Source: Globodera rostochiensis
Lineage: Eukaryota; Nematoda; Chromadorea; Rhabditida; Heteroderidae
DNA length: 64,000 nt
Assembly (NCBI GenBank): GCA_018350325.1
Contig: JAEVLN010000006.1
Coordinates: forward strand, 186,001 to 250,000
Reading direction: 5' to 3'
Below are positions 26,748 to 38,230 of the stretch, piece by piece. The notes beneath the pieces were generated by a model. That model did no database searches, had not been told where the DNA came from, and saw only the letters and a program-made list of their open reading frames with translations. A program made the position numbers and the translations under genes. Position 1 is the first letter of the stretch; each line of letters opens with the position of its first letter.

Positions 26748-27320
26748 CCCCCCCCCCTCTCCTCCCCTCCCCAACTTCAGTCTACCCCCCCCCCCCCCCT
26801 CTTCTCCCCTCCCCAACTTCAGTCTATCCCCCCCGCCCTCTCCTCCCTCCCCAACTTCAGTCTATCCCCCCCCCCCCCTCTCCTCCCCTCCCCAACTTCA
26901 GTCTATCCCCCCCCCCCTCTCCTCCCCTCCCCAACTTCAGTCTATCCCCCCCCCTCTCCTCCCCTCCCCAACTTCAGTCTATCCCCCCCCCCACTCCTCC
27001 CCTCCCCAACTTCAGTCTATCCCCCCCCCCCTCTCCTCCCCTCCCCAACTTCAGTCTATCCCCCCCCCCTCTCCTCCCCTCCCCAACTTCAGTCTATCCC
27101 CCCCCCCTCTCCTCCCCTCCCCAACTTCAGTCTATCCCCCCCCCCTCTCCTCCCCTCCCCAACTTCAGTCTATCCCCCCCCCCTCTCCTCCCCTCCCCAA
27201 CTTCAGTCTATCCTCCCCCCCCTCTCCTCCCCTCCCCAACTTCAGTCTATCCCCCCCCCCTCTCCTCCCCTCCCCAACTTCAGTCTATCCCCCCCCCCCC
27301 TCTCCTCCCCTCCTCCCTCC
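26748..27320. repeat. C-rich minisatellite (CTCCCCTCCCCAACTTCAGT unit)
   Basis: About fifteen units of roughly 37 bp, each CTCTCCTCCCCTCCCCAACT plus TCAGTCTAT and a variable C8-C13 run. The C-run length changes the frame between copies. It may lie in an intron or 3' UTR of the candidate neuropeptide gene. The 35-40 residues encoded just after it (LDSWKRSLRQRPLI) may be a coincidental frame. Confidence 0.92.
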
Positions 27321-27474
27321 CCCCCCCCCACCCAATCATTGTCTGTGGCTGACCCGTGACCCGTATCAGTTAAGGCTGGACTCGTGGAAGCGTTCCCTGC
27401 GACAGCGCCCTCTCATTTTGACCCGACTTTTCTTCGCCCCGTCGCTGAACCAATTGGACGGCATCGCCCAATAA

Positions 27475-28433
27475 AGCCACACCCGAATCAACAACTCTGA
27501 CGATGCCCTGACAAATGCCATAACCAAAAAAAAGAGCGGCTTTCACAGAAAGAAAACATCAGCGGTTGGTTTGTCGTATCGTTCGTTGGATTCCATTGCT
27601 CGCCATTAAATAAAACAAAAACACTTTCAATGACGTCAGTTTCATAGCATCGGCCGGATTCAAATCACGCAGTCAATTAGTCGAAATTAGCACAAATAAA
27701 AGGAGACTTTTGAGTTTCCTGTTAGAGCGTCGTATACTTTAGGAACGACGCCAAGAATTGATTAAACTATTTTCTGATTAACGCGCAATTTTATTGTTTT
27801 CCAATTCTGTAAAAGAATTTTACCTCGTTAATTGATATTTATGGTCAACATTCCGACATTGACCCATTTCGAATTCGAATATTTATTGTCCGACAATTCC
27901 TCTTTCGACTAATTCCCCCCAAAGTCTTTTGTTTTTGGCCCCCACCCCCCTCCCCCCCGACCATTCCTCGAGAGAAATTTGAGCTTTTCGTCAAAGTTCG
28001 GGAATTGGCTGAGCGAAAAAGGCGTAAAAGCAATTAAAGCATTTGGCTTGAGAAAATGAGACGATATTTTGGAAGAATTTAAGGAACTCTCTCCCCTCCG
28101 GTCATTTCGCCTATTTGGCAATCGCTTAATGAAGGGACACTTCCCAATGAATGGGAAAGGACGAGTGGATTTGAGAAGTACGGGGATCGGATGAACAGAG
28201 CGCAGGGATGGACGGACGGCGGATGAGATACGATAAGAGGGGGGGGGGGGAGGTGAGTGGGAAGGCAAACACGGAAGCGCCGAAGGGGCATTCATTCTCC
28301 AAATTGGGCAAACCCCCCCCCCCCCCCCCCCACCCAAACCGGCATTCATAATAAAGCTTTGAATAAATGAATTCGGGGGATCCATATTGGCCATTTGCCG
28401 TTGGAGGAGCTTTTGTTTTCAAATCCGCTGGAA
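27475..28433. other. Intergenic region upstream of the homeobox gene
   Basis: No gene supported on either strand. It contains long G and C runs (28230-28240, 28313-28330). It presumably includes the homeobox gene promoter. The minus-strand frames of 130-160 codons are proline/serine-rich by-products of the homopolymers. Confidence 0.4.
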
Positions 28434-29262
28434 ATGACGTCAGTGCGCAGCAGCCAAAATTGTCATCGGAAGCAGCAGAGGAAAAGCGACGGCTGTCTGA
28501 AGGGGGCAAGGAGGACAAAAACATTCGGAAGACGGAGCAGCAACAGCAGCAGCAGCAACGGAATGCTGACGGAGACGGAAAAGGAGGGCATAAAAGACGG
28601 AAGAGGGAAAAGCATCAGAAGAAGAGTGAACGTGACGAACGGATTAACGCAATCAAAAAGGACAGAAAACATTTCAGAATTCGAATGTACGCGATACCTC
28701 CGGGCTCTTTCGCCGCCCATTCGCCTCCGAACTCAGCACAATCGTCGTAAGCCGCGAGTGCTATTCACGTCGAAACAAGTCGTTTTGAGGGGGGGGGGGA
28801 GCTTAACTAAATTAATTAGGGGGCTTTTGGAGTTGAAATGTTTGAATTTTGAGGTGACTCGTCTGGAAGAATGCTTCGATCGGCAAAAATATGTGAGCGG
28901 AACGGAGCGGGAGAAGTTGGCGCGGGAGTTGGTGCTGTCCCCCACGCAGATTAAGGCAGGAACTGAGCTTTGATTGTTTGTTGCAAATATTAATTTGTCC
29001 AATTCTTCTCAGATTTGGTTTCAAAACCGCCGTTACAAAGTTCGCCCCTTTCACTTTTTCGCCCTTTGATTGGCGCCATTCACTTTCATTTTGTCAGTGC
29101 AAACGGATCGATCAGGATTTGAACCTCCACCGAATGACTGCCCAATTCAGCTCCATGCAGCAGCAGCTGATCAGCGGGGGCGCCGGGGGGCATTTTTCCC
29201 CGACGCAGCAAACGCAAAACGATTTTGGACGCGTCACTTTTCCCCGTATTTTTTCGCTTTGA
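28434..29262 (+). CDS. NK-class homeodomain transcription factor (CEH-28-like)
   Basis: Four exons: 28434-28778, 28854-28955, 29013-29039, 29098-29262, giving about 212 residues. The homeodomain assembles as RRKPRVLFTSKQ, VTRLEECFDRQKYVSGTERE, KLARELVLSPTQIK, IWFQNRRYK and CKRIDQDLNLHR. Tyr in the recognition helix (QNRRYKCKR) is the NK-2/NK-4 hallmark. The RKPRVLF start and RRYKCKR end fit best with C. elegans CEH-28, from memory. The N-terminal 110 residues are Ser/Arg/Lys-rich, and the C-terminus is Gln/Gly-rich, ending RVTFPRIFSL. The homeodomain is split by three introns. The first (75 nt) is open and a multiple of three. The second uses a GC donor (AAG/GCAGG). The third exon is only 27 nt. 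The ATG is the first in frame; an upstream exon is possible. Confidence 0.85.
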
Positions 29263-30665
29263 ACGATGTCAGCGATTTCGAGCGTTTTTTTAATTGGCGA
29301 TGCGAATGGACCGATTATTAATATTCCGATTGGGTTTTATGTCCTTTTTTGGAGGTTTAAAATAGCGCCGAACATGAAATGAGTCAGAATGAATGAATGG
29401 CCGATCAGTGAGTGAATGCTATCGTTGTTGACGATTCCCCTCCGGCGACCATTCATTCTCTCCTCTCTGAAACGCGGCGGGACTTTGGGATGCTTATACT
29501 CTTCTGCGTAGTTAGTTGATCACTCTCCTTCAAACAAACACATTTCTTCCGTCATCCCAACTTATGCTCTCAATCCCTCCCCCCTCAAAGGCTGACGTCG
29601 TAAGGGACTAATAAAAAGTTGAGTCTGAAGTCGGGCGGGGGGGGGGCTTCTCCTCACATCCGCCACCGCTTCTTCTTTTCTTCCTTCCGCCTCTCCAACG
29701 GCCCATTCTTTTGATCTGTGCTTGGAGGGGGGGGGGGGGGGGGAGAATGGATTCGTTTCTTTGCTTCGGTGAGGTGGCGGGACGGGTGGGGAAGGGAATT
29801 CTTCGGCTTCTTCCCGCCCCATTCTTCCCTTCCACCTGTCCATTCATTTCCATTTTGACTGGAAGAAGCGGCGGAATGAGAGAGGAGGGGGGGGGGGGAA
29901 GGGGGGGGAGGGGGGGAAGGGGGAAGGGGGTGGGAGGGGGAAGGAGGGGGGGGAGAGGGGGGGAGGGGGGGAGGGGGAAGGAGAGGGGGAGGGGGGGGGA
30001 GAAGGGGAGGGGGGGGAGGGGGGAGGAGGAGAGGGGGGGGAGGGGGGGGGAGGGGGGAGGGGGGAAGGGGGGGGGGAGGGGGGGGAGGGGGGAAGGGGGT
30101 GGGAGGGGGAAGGAGGGGGGGGGGAGAAGGGGAGGGGGGGGGGGGGAGGGGGGAGGAGGAGAGGGGGGGGGGGGGAGGGGGGGGGGGAGAGGAGGGGGAC
30201 GGCAGTTGCCAGTTTCCCTTCGCTTTATCCCCCCCCCCCCTCCCATTCTTTCATTAGCTTGATCCCCCCTCCCCTCCCCCCCCCCCCCCCTCGCCGATGG
30301 AACGCGACCCTTTCCGTCCATTTCCGCCCCTTTTGCCCACTCACTCATTCTTAAGCATCTGTCGGCCCCTGCGGATATTTTGGCGAGAAAAGCTAAGACA
30401 AAAAAAGAACAACTGATGCCCTCCTCAAGTCGAGTTGTCGACCGGCACGATATTTGGTCTTCCGACTAGGAGATTAGCTAATCTCCGTCCTCTCATCCAT
30501 TCACCGGGGGGGGGGGGGAGCTTCCCATGCGATGACCGGGGGGGGGGGGTCAATTCTAAGTAACCGATCAGTGATCGCTGTCCAACTCACAAATCAGCAA
30601 ATTATGTCCTTTCCCCCTTTCTCTGCTTTATTTTCCCGCCTTCATTCGTCCCAATAACGGCTACA
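29263..30665. other. G-rich intergenic region
   Basis: No gene supported. The stretch 29640-30290 is dominated by G-runs and C-runs. The remainder is ordinary sequence that presumably includes the nhl-1 promoter close to 30.6 kb. Confidence 0.45.
29885..30202. repeat. Polypurine (GGGGGA)n tract
   Basis: About 320 bp almost purely G and A on the plus strand, with dozens of runs of four or more G. There is a loose internal duplication, for example GGAAGGGGGTGGGAGGGGGA at about 29923 and again near 30092. It is highly prone to G-quadruplex or triplex formation. Run lengths may be unreliable in assembly. Confidence 0.93.
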
Positions 30666-33600
30666 ATGGCGGAGAGGGAAAGAGTTTTTCAGGTGGAAGA
30701 GAGGCAAAAGGACGGTAAGGAAACCAACGCTGGAGGGAATCCCCTGGAGCGCATTGAGCGGTTGCTCACCTGCCCGATTTGTCTGGACAGGTGAATGGGG
30801 ACGGACGACGGTTAATGGGCGAGGGGGGGGGGGATGGGGTCCCCCCCGGGCAATTGGGGGGGGGGGGGCGGTGCCCCCCGGGTAATTGGGGGGGGGGGGG
30901 GTGCCCCCCGGGTAATTGGGAGGGGGGCCGGCAATTGGGGAGGGGGGTTGGTTTGTTGAGAGTGTTCATCAACTTTTCAGGTACAAACAGCCAAAACTGC
31001 TCTCTTGCCAGCACACCTTCTGGTTGGTCACTTGCCCAATCCGCCGACCAATTATATAATTGTGCCCTCCCGATTCAGCCTTTCTTGCCTGGAAAGTTAC
31101 GTGGAATCGTCCGGCATTGCCCGGCCCCGAATTCGATGTCCGGAGTGTCGTGGCGAGACCGGTAAACGTCGCCCCGAGCATTAATTGCTGTTTATTTTCT
31201 CTTTAGCTTTGCTGGAGGGGGGCAATGTCCAGTCTTTGCAGACGAATCTGACACTTATGGCCTTTTTGGAAATTCATCTGGAAGCGAGCGATGTGAATGC
31301 GGCCGAAATGCAGGCTTATGTTCAGAGGTAAATTTGAATTTGCAAAGTTTGCCCGAGGGAAAGGACGCCCGAGGGCAGCCTTATATGTTCAGAGGTAAAT
31401 TTGAATTTGCAAAGTTTGCCCGAGGGAAAGGACGCCCGAGGGCAGGCTTATATGTTCAGAGGTAAATTTGAATTTGCAAAGTTTGCCCGAGGGAAAGGAC
31501 GCCCGAGGGCAGGCTTATATGTTCAGAGGTAAATTTGAATTTGCAAAGTTTGCCCGAGGGAAAGGACGCCCGAGGGCAGGCTTATATGTTCAGAGGTAAA
31601 TTTGAATTTGCAAAGTTTGCCCGAGGGAAAGGACGCCCGAGGGCAGGCTTATATGTTCAGAGGTAAATTTGAATTTGCAAAGTTTGCCCGAGGGAAAGGA
31701 CGCCCGAGGGCAGGCTTATATGTTCAGAGGTAAATTTGAATTTGCAAAGTTTGCCCGAGGGAAAGGACGCCCGAGGGCAGGCTTATATGTTCAGAGGTAA
31801 ATTTGAATTTGCAAAGTTTGCCCGAGGGAAAGGACGCCCGAGGGCAGGCTTATATGTTCAGAGGTAAATTTGAATTTGCAAAGTTTGCCCGAGGGAAAGG
31901 ACGCCCGAGGGAAAGGACGCCCGAGGGCAGGCTTATATGTTCAGAGGTAAATTTGAATTTGCAAAGTTTGCCCGAGGGAAAGGACGCCCGAGGGCAAATT
32001 TGAGGCACGCCAACGTCTCGGCTGATTTATGCTAATTTCCTAACAGATTCAACATGGAACGGTGTCGTGTGTGTGAAGAAAAGGCCGAGTTGGCGTTGTG
32101 TGCGCATTGCGACCGTAAATGTTGCTCGGAATGTCGGACGGTATCGAATTTGGATTGATCAAATCGACGTTTTTATGATGAATTCTTCCAGGCCCATTTG
32201 GACATGCTGAAAAGGGATTTGGGCCGTTTGTTGGGACAGGTAAAGGGGCCGAATTCGTTCAAATTAACGGACAATTCACTAATTAACATAAATTGCCTAA
32301 AGCAAGTTCAAATTAACGGACAATTCACTAATTAACACAAATTGCCTAAAGCAATAAATCCTTCCGAAGGTCCGTCGGCTGTCGTCGCGCGTAATGGACG
32401 CCAGCAAAGGGCTGAGCCGCGGGTTGGAGCAGCTGTCGGCCAACGGCGAACAGACAAAATCGGAAATCCGCGAGTATTTCAATCGCTATCAGAAAGAGTT
32501 ACGTCGTCGGGAGGAGAACTTTATCGAGCAGGTCGCCGACAAGAAATTTTGAGGGCAAATGGACAAATTTCAGGTCGACGTTTTCGTGCAGACGGAGGAT
32601 AGGCTTATGCGAACGCTTCGTGACGCGTTTGACGTGGAGTGGAATAACCTGCAAGACGCGTGCATTTGGGTGGACGCAGCACTGAGCGGACAGAATGTTG
32701 TGCGCGACGACGAATTGACCCGGTTTAAGGTGCCCAAGTGATTAATGAATTTGGAATTACTATAAGGACTTAATTGGCTTTAAGGTGCCCAAGTGATTAA
32801 TGAATTTGGAATTACTATAAGGACTTAATTGGCTTTAAGGTGCCCAAGTGATTAATGAATTTGGAATTACTATAAGGACTTAATTGGCTTTAAGGTGCCC
32901 AAGTGATTAATGAATTTGGAATTACTATAAGGACTTAATTGGCTTTAAGGTGCCCAAGTGATTAATGAATTTGGAATTACTATAAGGACTTAATTGGCTT
33001 TAAGGTGCCCAAGTGATTAATGAATTTGGAATTACTATAAGGACTTAATTGGCTTTAAGGTGCCCAAGTGATTAATGAATTTGGAATTACTATAAGGACT
33101 TAATTGGCTTTAAGGTGCCCAAGTGATTAATGAATTTGGAATTACTATAAGGACTTAATTGGCTTTAAGGTGCCCAAGTGATTAATGAATTTGGAATTAC
33201 TATAAGGACTTAATTGGCTTTAAGGTGCCCAAGTGATTAATGAATTTGGAAGGTCCCTCCTAATTACTATAAGGACTTATCTAATTACTATAAGGACTTA
33301 ATTGGCCAAAGTGCCCTAACATTTTACACACCTTTCAGACCGTCTTCGCGCAGGGCCTGGAGTATTTGCGTTCCTTCCAGCCCGACTCGGAAGAACATTT
33401 CGCAAAGAAAGTGCGCTTCTCTCCCGGCGATGATGCGGCTAAGTTGCCAATGGCAATTGCTAATTTTGGCGAGGTTCGTTCAAATAATTCAAATAAAATA
33501 TTCCGACATTTTGTTCCAGTTGAACGTTTCTCTGCCCCAATTTGCCAACCGTTACCTTCCCCTGGAGCAACAGTATTTGCCTCGACCCTTCCGTTTGGGA

Positions 33601-35784
33601 CTCGAATCCGAACACTTTTTGCGACCCGAGCAACGCATTGGCAAAGCGGACCAGCAACACAACCAGAGGGCCTTCCCTGCTGGTGGAGAAGGCCGATACG
33701 TTGGGGTGAGGGCGGAGGAGGCGGAAGGTCATCAGGAAAGCGCGGGGGCGCAGCGGTGGAGACGGCGGAGGGAGTTGGAGGAAGAGGTGCAATAGTTGAG
33801 CAAATCGGACAGAAACGGGCGAACAAACAGTCAAATTGTGAATGAACGAGATCGTCTCGAGGTCCGTCTCGTGATTCTTCGAGATTTTCGGACCGACAGT
33901 GAGTAACTGTCTCTCTCAGTAGTTTAGATCTCATTCGTTCTTTTATTTTTGGGATTTTGAACTTTTGATAAACACAGCAAAACATCGCCGGGTTTTCGCC
34001 TGTTCCGGTCTCTGAGCCTCACCAGACTGAATTATGCAGGCTTGGAGCCGTCTCAGGGCTGAAAGCACCGGGACTGGGTCGGCGTGGACTTCCGGACGCG
34101 CTACGCCCTCGGGTGCCATGTCGCCGCTGACTCTTCCGCTGATTACCGCCGGCGGGGACTTCGTCTTGCCGATGCCGATCAGTCCGGCATCAACAACTAA
34201 TGCGATGTACACACAGCAAAAGCCAACAGAACTTAAGACAAAGGCCAAGGGACAAACAGAAGAGAATAAAGAGAAAGAGAAAACTTGCGGAAAGAGAGAA
34301 AGCGGTAAAAAGAGTGCAGAAATGGGGGAGACGGAGGAGAAAAAGGAAAAGACTTTTGAAGTAGAAAAAAAAGTTGAAGAAAAGTCTACAGAGAATGAGG
34401 AGACGGAAGAGAAAGCGATGAGAGTAAAGGAAAAAGTCGAGGAAAGAAATTCCGAGAAAACGGAAGGGAAAAGGGACAAAGCCTTCGAAGAAAATCACAA
34501 ATCGGAGGAAAATAGCGCAAGAAAAGCGGAGACGGAAAAGAAAATCGCAAAGGAATCGCCAAAAGAAGCGCGGAAAGCTGTGCCAACGGAGCCGAAGACG
34601 GACATGGCACCGGCACCGGCAGAGGCACCGGCAGAGGCACCGGCACCGGCAGAGGCACCGGCAGAGGCACCGGCACCGGCAGAGGCCCCGGCACCGACAG
34701 AGGCCCCGGCACCGGCAGAGGCACCGGCACCGGCAGAGGCCCCGGCACCGGCAGAGGCCCCGGCACCGGCAGAGGCCCCAGCACCGGCAAAGGCACCGGC
34801 ACCGGCAGAGGCCCCGGCACCGGCAGAGGCCCCGGCACCGGCAGAGGCCCCGGCACCGGCAGAGGCACCGGCACCGGCAGAGGCACCGGCAGAGGCACCG
34901 GCACCGGCAGAGGCCCCGGCACCGACAGAGGCCCCGGCACCGGCAGAGGCACCGGCACCGGCAGAGGCCCCGGCACCGGCAGAGGCCCCGGCACCGGCAG
35001 AGGCCCCAGCACCGGCAAAGGCACCGGCACCGGCAGAGGCCCCGGCACCGGCAGAGGCCCCGGCACCGGCAGAGGCCCCGGCACCGGCAGAGGCCCCGGC
35101 ACCGGCAAAGGCCCCGGCACCGGCAGAGGCCCCGGCACCGGCAGGGGCCCCGGCACCGGCAGAGACCATTTCAATGGAAAAAACGAAAGGGGCGTCGACG
35201 GTGCCAAATGCGACAAATGCTGCAGAAGAATTGCTGCAAACGCCCGCATCTGTCGCCGGACGCGACTCGGTCAAATTGCCTTCGGAAATACCAAAAAAAG
35301 AAGCCGCAGCCAAAAAGTCATCGGTGCCAGCGGCAATGTTGCCGACATTTACTACGGCACCGACAGTGACGCTAAATTCAAAAAACGGGCAAGCCGGGGG
35401 GCCGTCGCATCAGCAGCACCACCGGGGAAGGCTGTTGATGGTGAGGAGAGGGCGAATTTGGAAATGGTCTTGATGATTTGTCGTTTTTCAGGTTAACGGG
35501 GGAGGGAGCAGTAACAGCAACATCAGCAGGATGACGGTGTGTGGTTAGAGCTGTTAATTTCTCAATTTTTTTGGAATGTCCAGACCCCTCGGCGAACAAT
35601 GGCAGACGCAAACGACACAAATAATGCCGCTGGCAACGCAAACCATCGGAAGCCGCCATTGCCCTCCCGACAGTTTTCGGAGGGTGCCGAAAATGCAACG
35701 AAAGACAAAATAATGAAGAAAATGAGCGGAGGGGACATTGACCAAATTGGGGCGGAACTCTTTGGTCAAAAGAGGAAGGAATCT

Positions 35785-35816
<32 letters not shown>

Positions 35817-38077
35817 AGAAGAGGAAGAGGAAGAAGAAGAGCGGGAGACGGAAGTACGGCGAGGACGACGCATGCACATCCAGTCACAGGTCCGCATTAT
35901 AGCGCCGAACTGTGTAAATCGATTAAAACCCCCGGGATATCTGCCGAATCCACAAATATTGGCAGAACAATCGCTTCCGCATTCACTGCCGTTCATCCTC
36001 TCATGGGAGGAGGAAGTTGGACATCGGACAGCCAATCCCCGTGGTAAGTGTTGGCTGTGAAGGGGAGAGGAGGAGAGGACCCTCCCCGCGGGGCTCGGGG
36101 GAATGGTGACCCCCCAGGGGGGGGGGCTGTGAAGGGATTGAAATGGAGTGAATATGTCTCTTCCCTTCTCTTGGCTTTCTTCCCTGACAAATCCACCGGA
36201 GAATGGTCTTCCGACCATTCGGCAACGCCACTCCAGTCCGGTTTGCTGAACCGATCCCGCACCAATCCGGATCTGTTTGCTGAACTGAGCGCTTCCTCCC
36301 GAGCAACTATAATGAAAGAGGCATTGGAGCAGCGGCCAAGGCCGAAGGCACGTCGAGAATCTCGAGAGGGAATGCCGCCGACGATTGTCCGTAGAGAGGA
36401 CAGTGAAAGGAGGAGGCTGCCGAGTGGGATGAGGGATGTGGAAGCGGAGGAGAGACGGAAGAGGGGGGACGGGGACGCGGAGGAGAGACGGAAGAGGGGG
36501 GACGGGGACGCGGAGGAAAGACGGAAGAGGGGGGACGGAGACGCGGAGGAGAGACGGAAGAGGGGGGACGGGGACGCGGAGGAGAGACGGAAGAGGGGGG
36601 ACGGGGACGCGGAGGAGAGACGGAAGAGGGGGGACGGGGACGCGGAGGAGAGACGGAAGAGGGGAGACGGGGACGCGGAGGAGAGACGGAAGAGGGGGGA
36701 CGGGGACGCGGAGGAGAGACGGAAGAGGGGGGACGGGGACGCGGAGGAGAGACGGAAGAGGGGGGACGGGGACGCGGAGGAGAGACGGAAGAGGGGAGAC
36801 GGGGACGCGGAAGGAATGAACTTCGAGCGGATCCGTCCCCGGCCGCGCCTTGTGCTCGGCGGTCGCGGAACCTCACCCCATCAGTGAGTTCGGTGCAGAA
36901 AGCACCTAGAGATTGGCGATGTCGAGATTCAATATCGACAAAAGTCCAACTCCCGAAACCCAATGTTTTTGTCGAATTCTGCAGAATGAATTGGCCCCGT
37001 GGGCTTTGCGTCCTTCCGCCCTCCCAGGACGGGCAAAATCTTTTCGCCGTGGCGGACAGCTCAAATCACCGGGTACAAATATTTGCCGCCACCGACGGCT
37101 CTTTGATTCGCACTTTTGGCAATTTCGGCAGCGGAGACGGCCAATTCGATGGTATGAAAAGTTTTGGGGCTTAAAAATGAATGCTTTTGCCTTAAGGCTG
37201 TTGTGCGCTGTGTGTGAGCGGCGTCCGCAAGGAATTGCTGGTGGCCGACCGATACAACCACAGGCACCCCCCCCCCCAGGGGTTTTTGAGTTTCGTCCTC
37301 CTTCAGGGTACAGGTGTTCGACTTTCGTGGCACTTTCCGACGGAAATTCGGATGCCAAGGCACTGGGTCGGGTCAATTCCAGCAATGTTGGGGCATTGCG
37401 GTAGACGAACAGTTTGGATTGGTCGGATTTAAATTTTGCTCGTGCAGACGTCGTTCTTTAGATTTATGTTGCGGACAAAGACAACCACCGGGTCCAAATG
37501 TTCGACGCCGAAGGGACTTTCCTCACTAAATTCGGCTCAATGGGCGACGGCGCACGCCAATTCAATCACCGTACTGCTCGAACTCGTCGAATCCCCAACA
37601 AATTGTCGTTCAGCTCTCTATTTGACATTCTATCCGTCAAAACGGCTGCTTTTCGTTGCCGACAGTGCCAACAATCGGATCAGTGTCTTTGCCCCCGATG
37701 GGACGCCATTGCGCCAATTTGGCGGCAACGGATCGGCGGAGGGACAACTAAAACTGCCCCGAGGCATTGTCGTTGACAGTCGGGTAACAAATGAGATTAT
37801 TTAACCAAAAACATGACCAATTGCTTCTGGAAAGGCTTTACCTTTAAATGTACCATTTCAAATTCATCCACTTCAGGGCCGTATTATCGTTGCGGATTCG
37901 GGCAATAACCGAGTCCAAGTCTTCTCCCCGACGGGCACATGTCTGCGTGTTTTCGGCACTTGGGGCACCGCCTCGGGACAATTCAAAGGGGTGGAGGGCG
38001 TTTGTCTGCTGAGACAAGAGCAGCACCAGCTGGTGGTTGCCGACAGAGAGAACAACCGAGTGCAATTGTTTGCGTGA
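30666..38077 (+). CDS. nhl-1: TRIM-NHL protein, NHL-1-like E3 ubiquitin ligase
   Basis: The start [10 protein letters not shown] is at 30666. The RING finger is spliced from three exons: [30 protein letters not shown], and [20 protein letters not shown] with PEC, giving the C-x2-C...C-x-H-x3-C-x2-C...C-x2-C pattern for E2 binding. A B-box follows near 32.05 kb ([35 protein letters not shown]). A coiled coil runs to about 33.9 kb ([37 protein letters not shown]). The middle (34.0-36.9 kb) is low-complexity: Lys/Glu-rich, PAPAEA repeats, a Glu run and [11 protein letters not shown] repeats. The C-terminus is an NHL propeller of about six blades ([85 protein letters not shown], stop 38077). The domain order matches C. 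elegans NHL-1. Exon boundaries in the middle are not all certain. Confidence 0.9.
30815..30958. repeat. G-run minisatellite in nhl-1 intron 1
   Basis: About four imperfect units, each a GGTGCCCCCCGGGTAATT-like segment followed by a G8-G12 run, lie inside the 190-nt intron that splits the RING domain. It starts 25 nt after the 5' splice site and ends 22 nt before the acceptor TTTTCAG. Confidence 0.9.
31310..32000. repeat. 67-bp minisatellite carrying the nhl-1 5' splice site
   Basis: About ten units of 67 bp. The first overlaps the end of the exon (CAGGCTTATGTTCAGAG) and the donor GTAAATTTG, and each later unit repeats CAGGCTTATATGTTCAGAGG plus TAAATTTG. Each copy therefore carries an intact candidate donor and the last codons of the exon. 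The true acceptor (CTAACAG) lies at 32046. Confidence 0.93.
32724..33260. repeat. 55-bp minisatellite carrying another nhl-1 5' splice site
   Basis: Ten units of 55 bp start at 32724, 32779, 32834 and so on to 33219. Each contains TTTAAGGTGCCCAAGTGATT, which is the exon end (CGGTTTAAG at 32721-32729) plus its donor GTGCCC. The next exon begins after TTTCAG at about 33339 ([16 protein letters not shown]). Confidence 0.93.
34606..35165 (+). repeat. Coding repeat PAPAEA in nhl-1
   Basis: A (CCGGCACCGGCAGAGGCC)n array of 18-bp units, with occasional 12-bp units, encodes PAPAEA with a few T and K substitutions. Two larger blocks (34612-34860 and 34860-35110) repeat the same order of variants, showing a longer segmental duplication inside the array. 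It is open on both strands, so the reverse frames of more than 270 codons are shadows. Confidence 0.88.
36450..36815 (+). repeat. Coding repeat [11 protein letters not shown] in nhl-1
   Basis: About eleven units of 33 bp (GAGGAGAGACGGAAGAGGGG plus GGACGGGGACGCG) encode an 11-residue charged repeat immediately before the NHL propeller. The unit length is a multiple of three, consistent with selection for an open frame. Confidence 0.85.
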
Positions 38078-38230
38078 AGTCGATCAAATGAAATCATAAA
38101 TCATAAAATATTTAATAATTCATAAATATGAGTGATCGAAGTCCGTCACTTTGTATGCCGGTTATTGCAATTTAATGGTTTAAAAACATTTTGTATAGCT
38201 TTGGTCAGGAACCCTAACAAGCCTAACTCT

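Noticed and set aside
29608..30348. Proline-rich or glycine-rich proteins around 29.6-30.3 kb
   Set aside because: They follow homopolymer runs; no conserved motif and unreliable frame.
34386..35313. Minus-strand open frames of 272-287 codons opposite the PAPAEA array
   Set aside because: Shadow of the GC-rich 18-bp coding repeat in nhl-1; composition is only Gly/Ala or Pro/Val/Leu.
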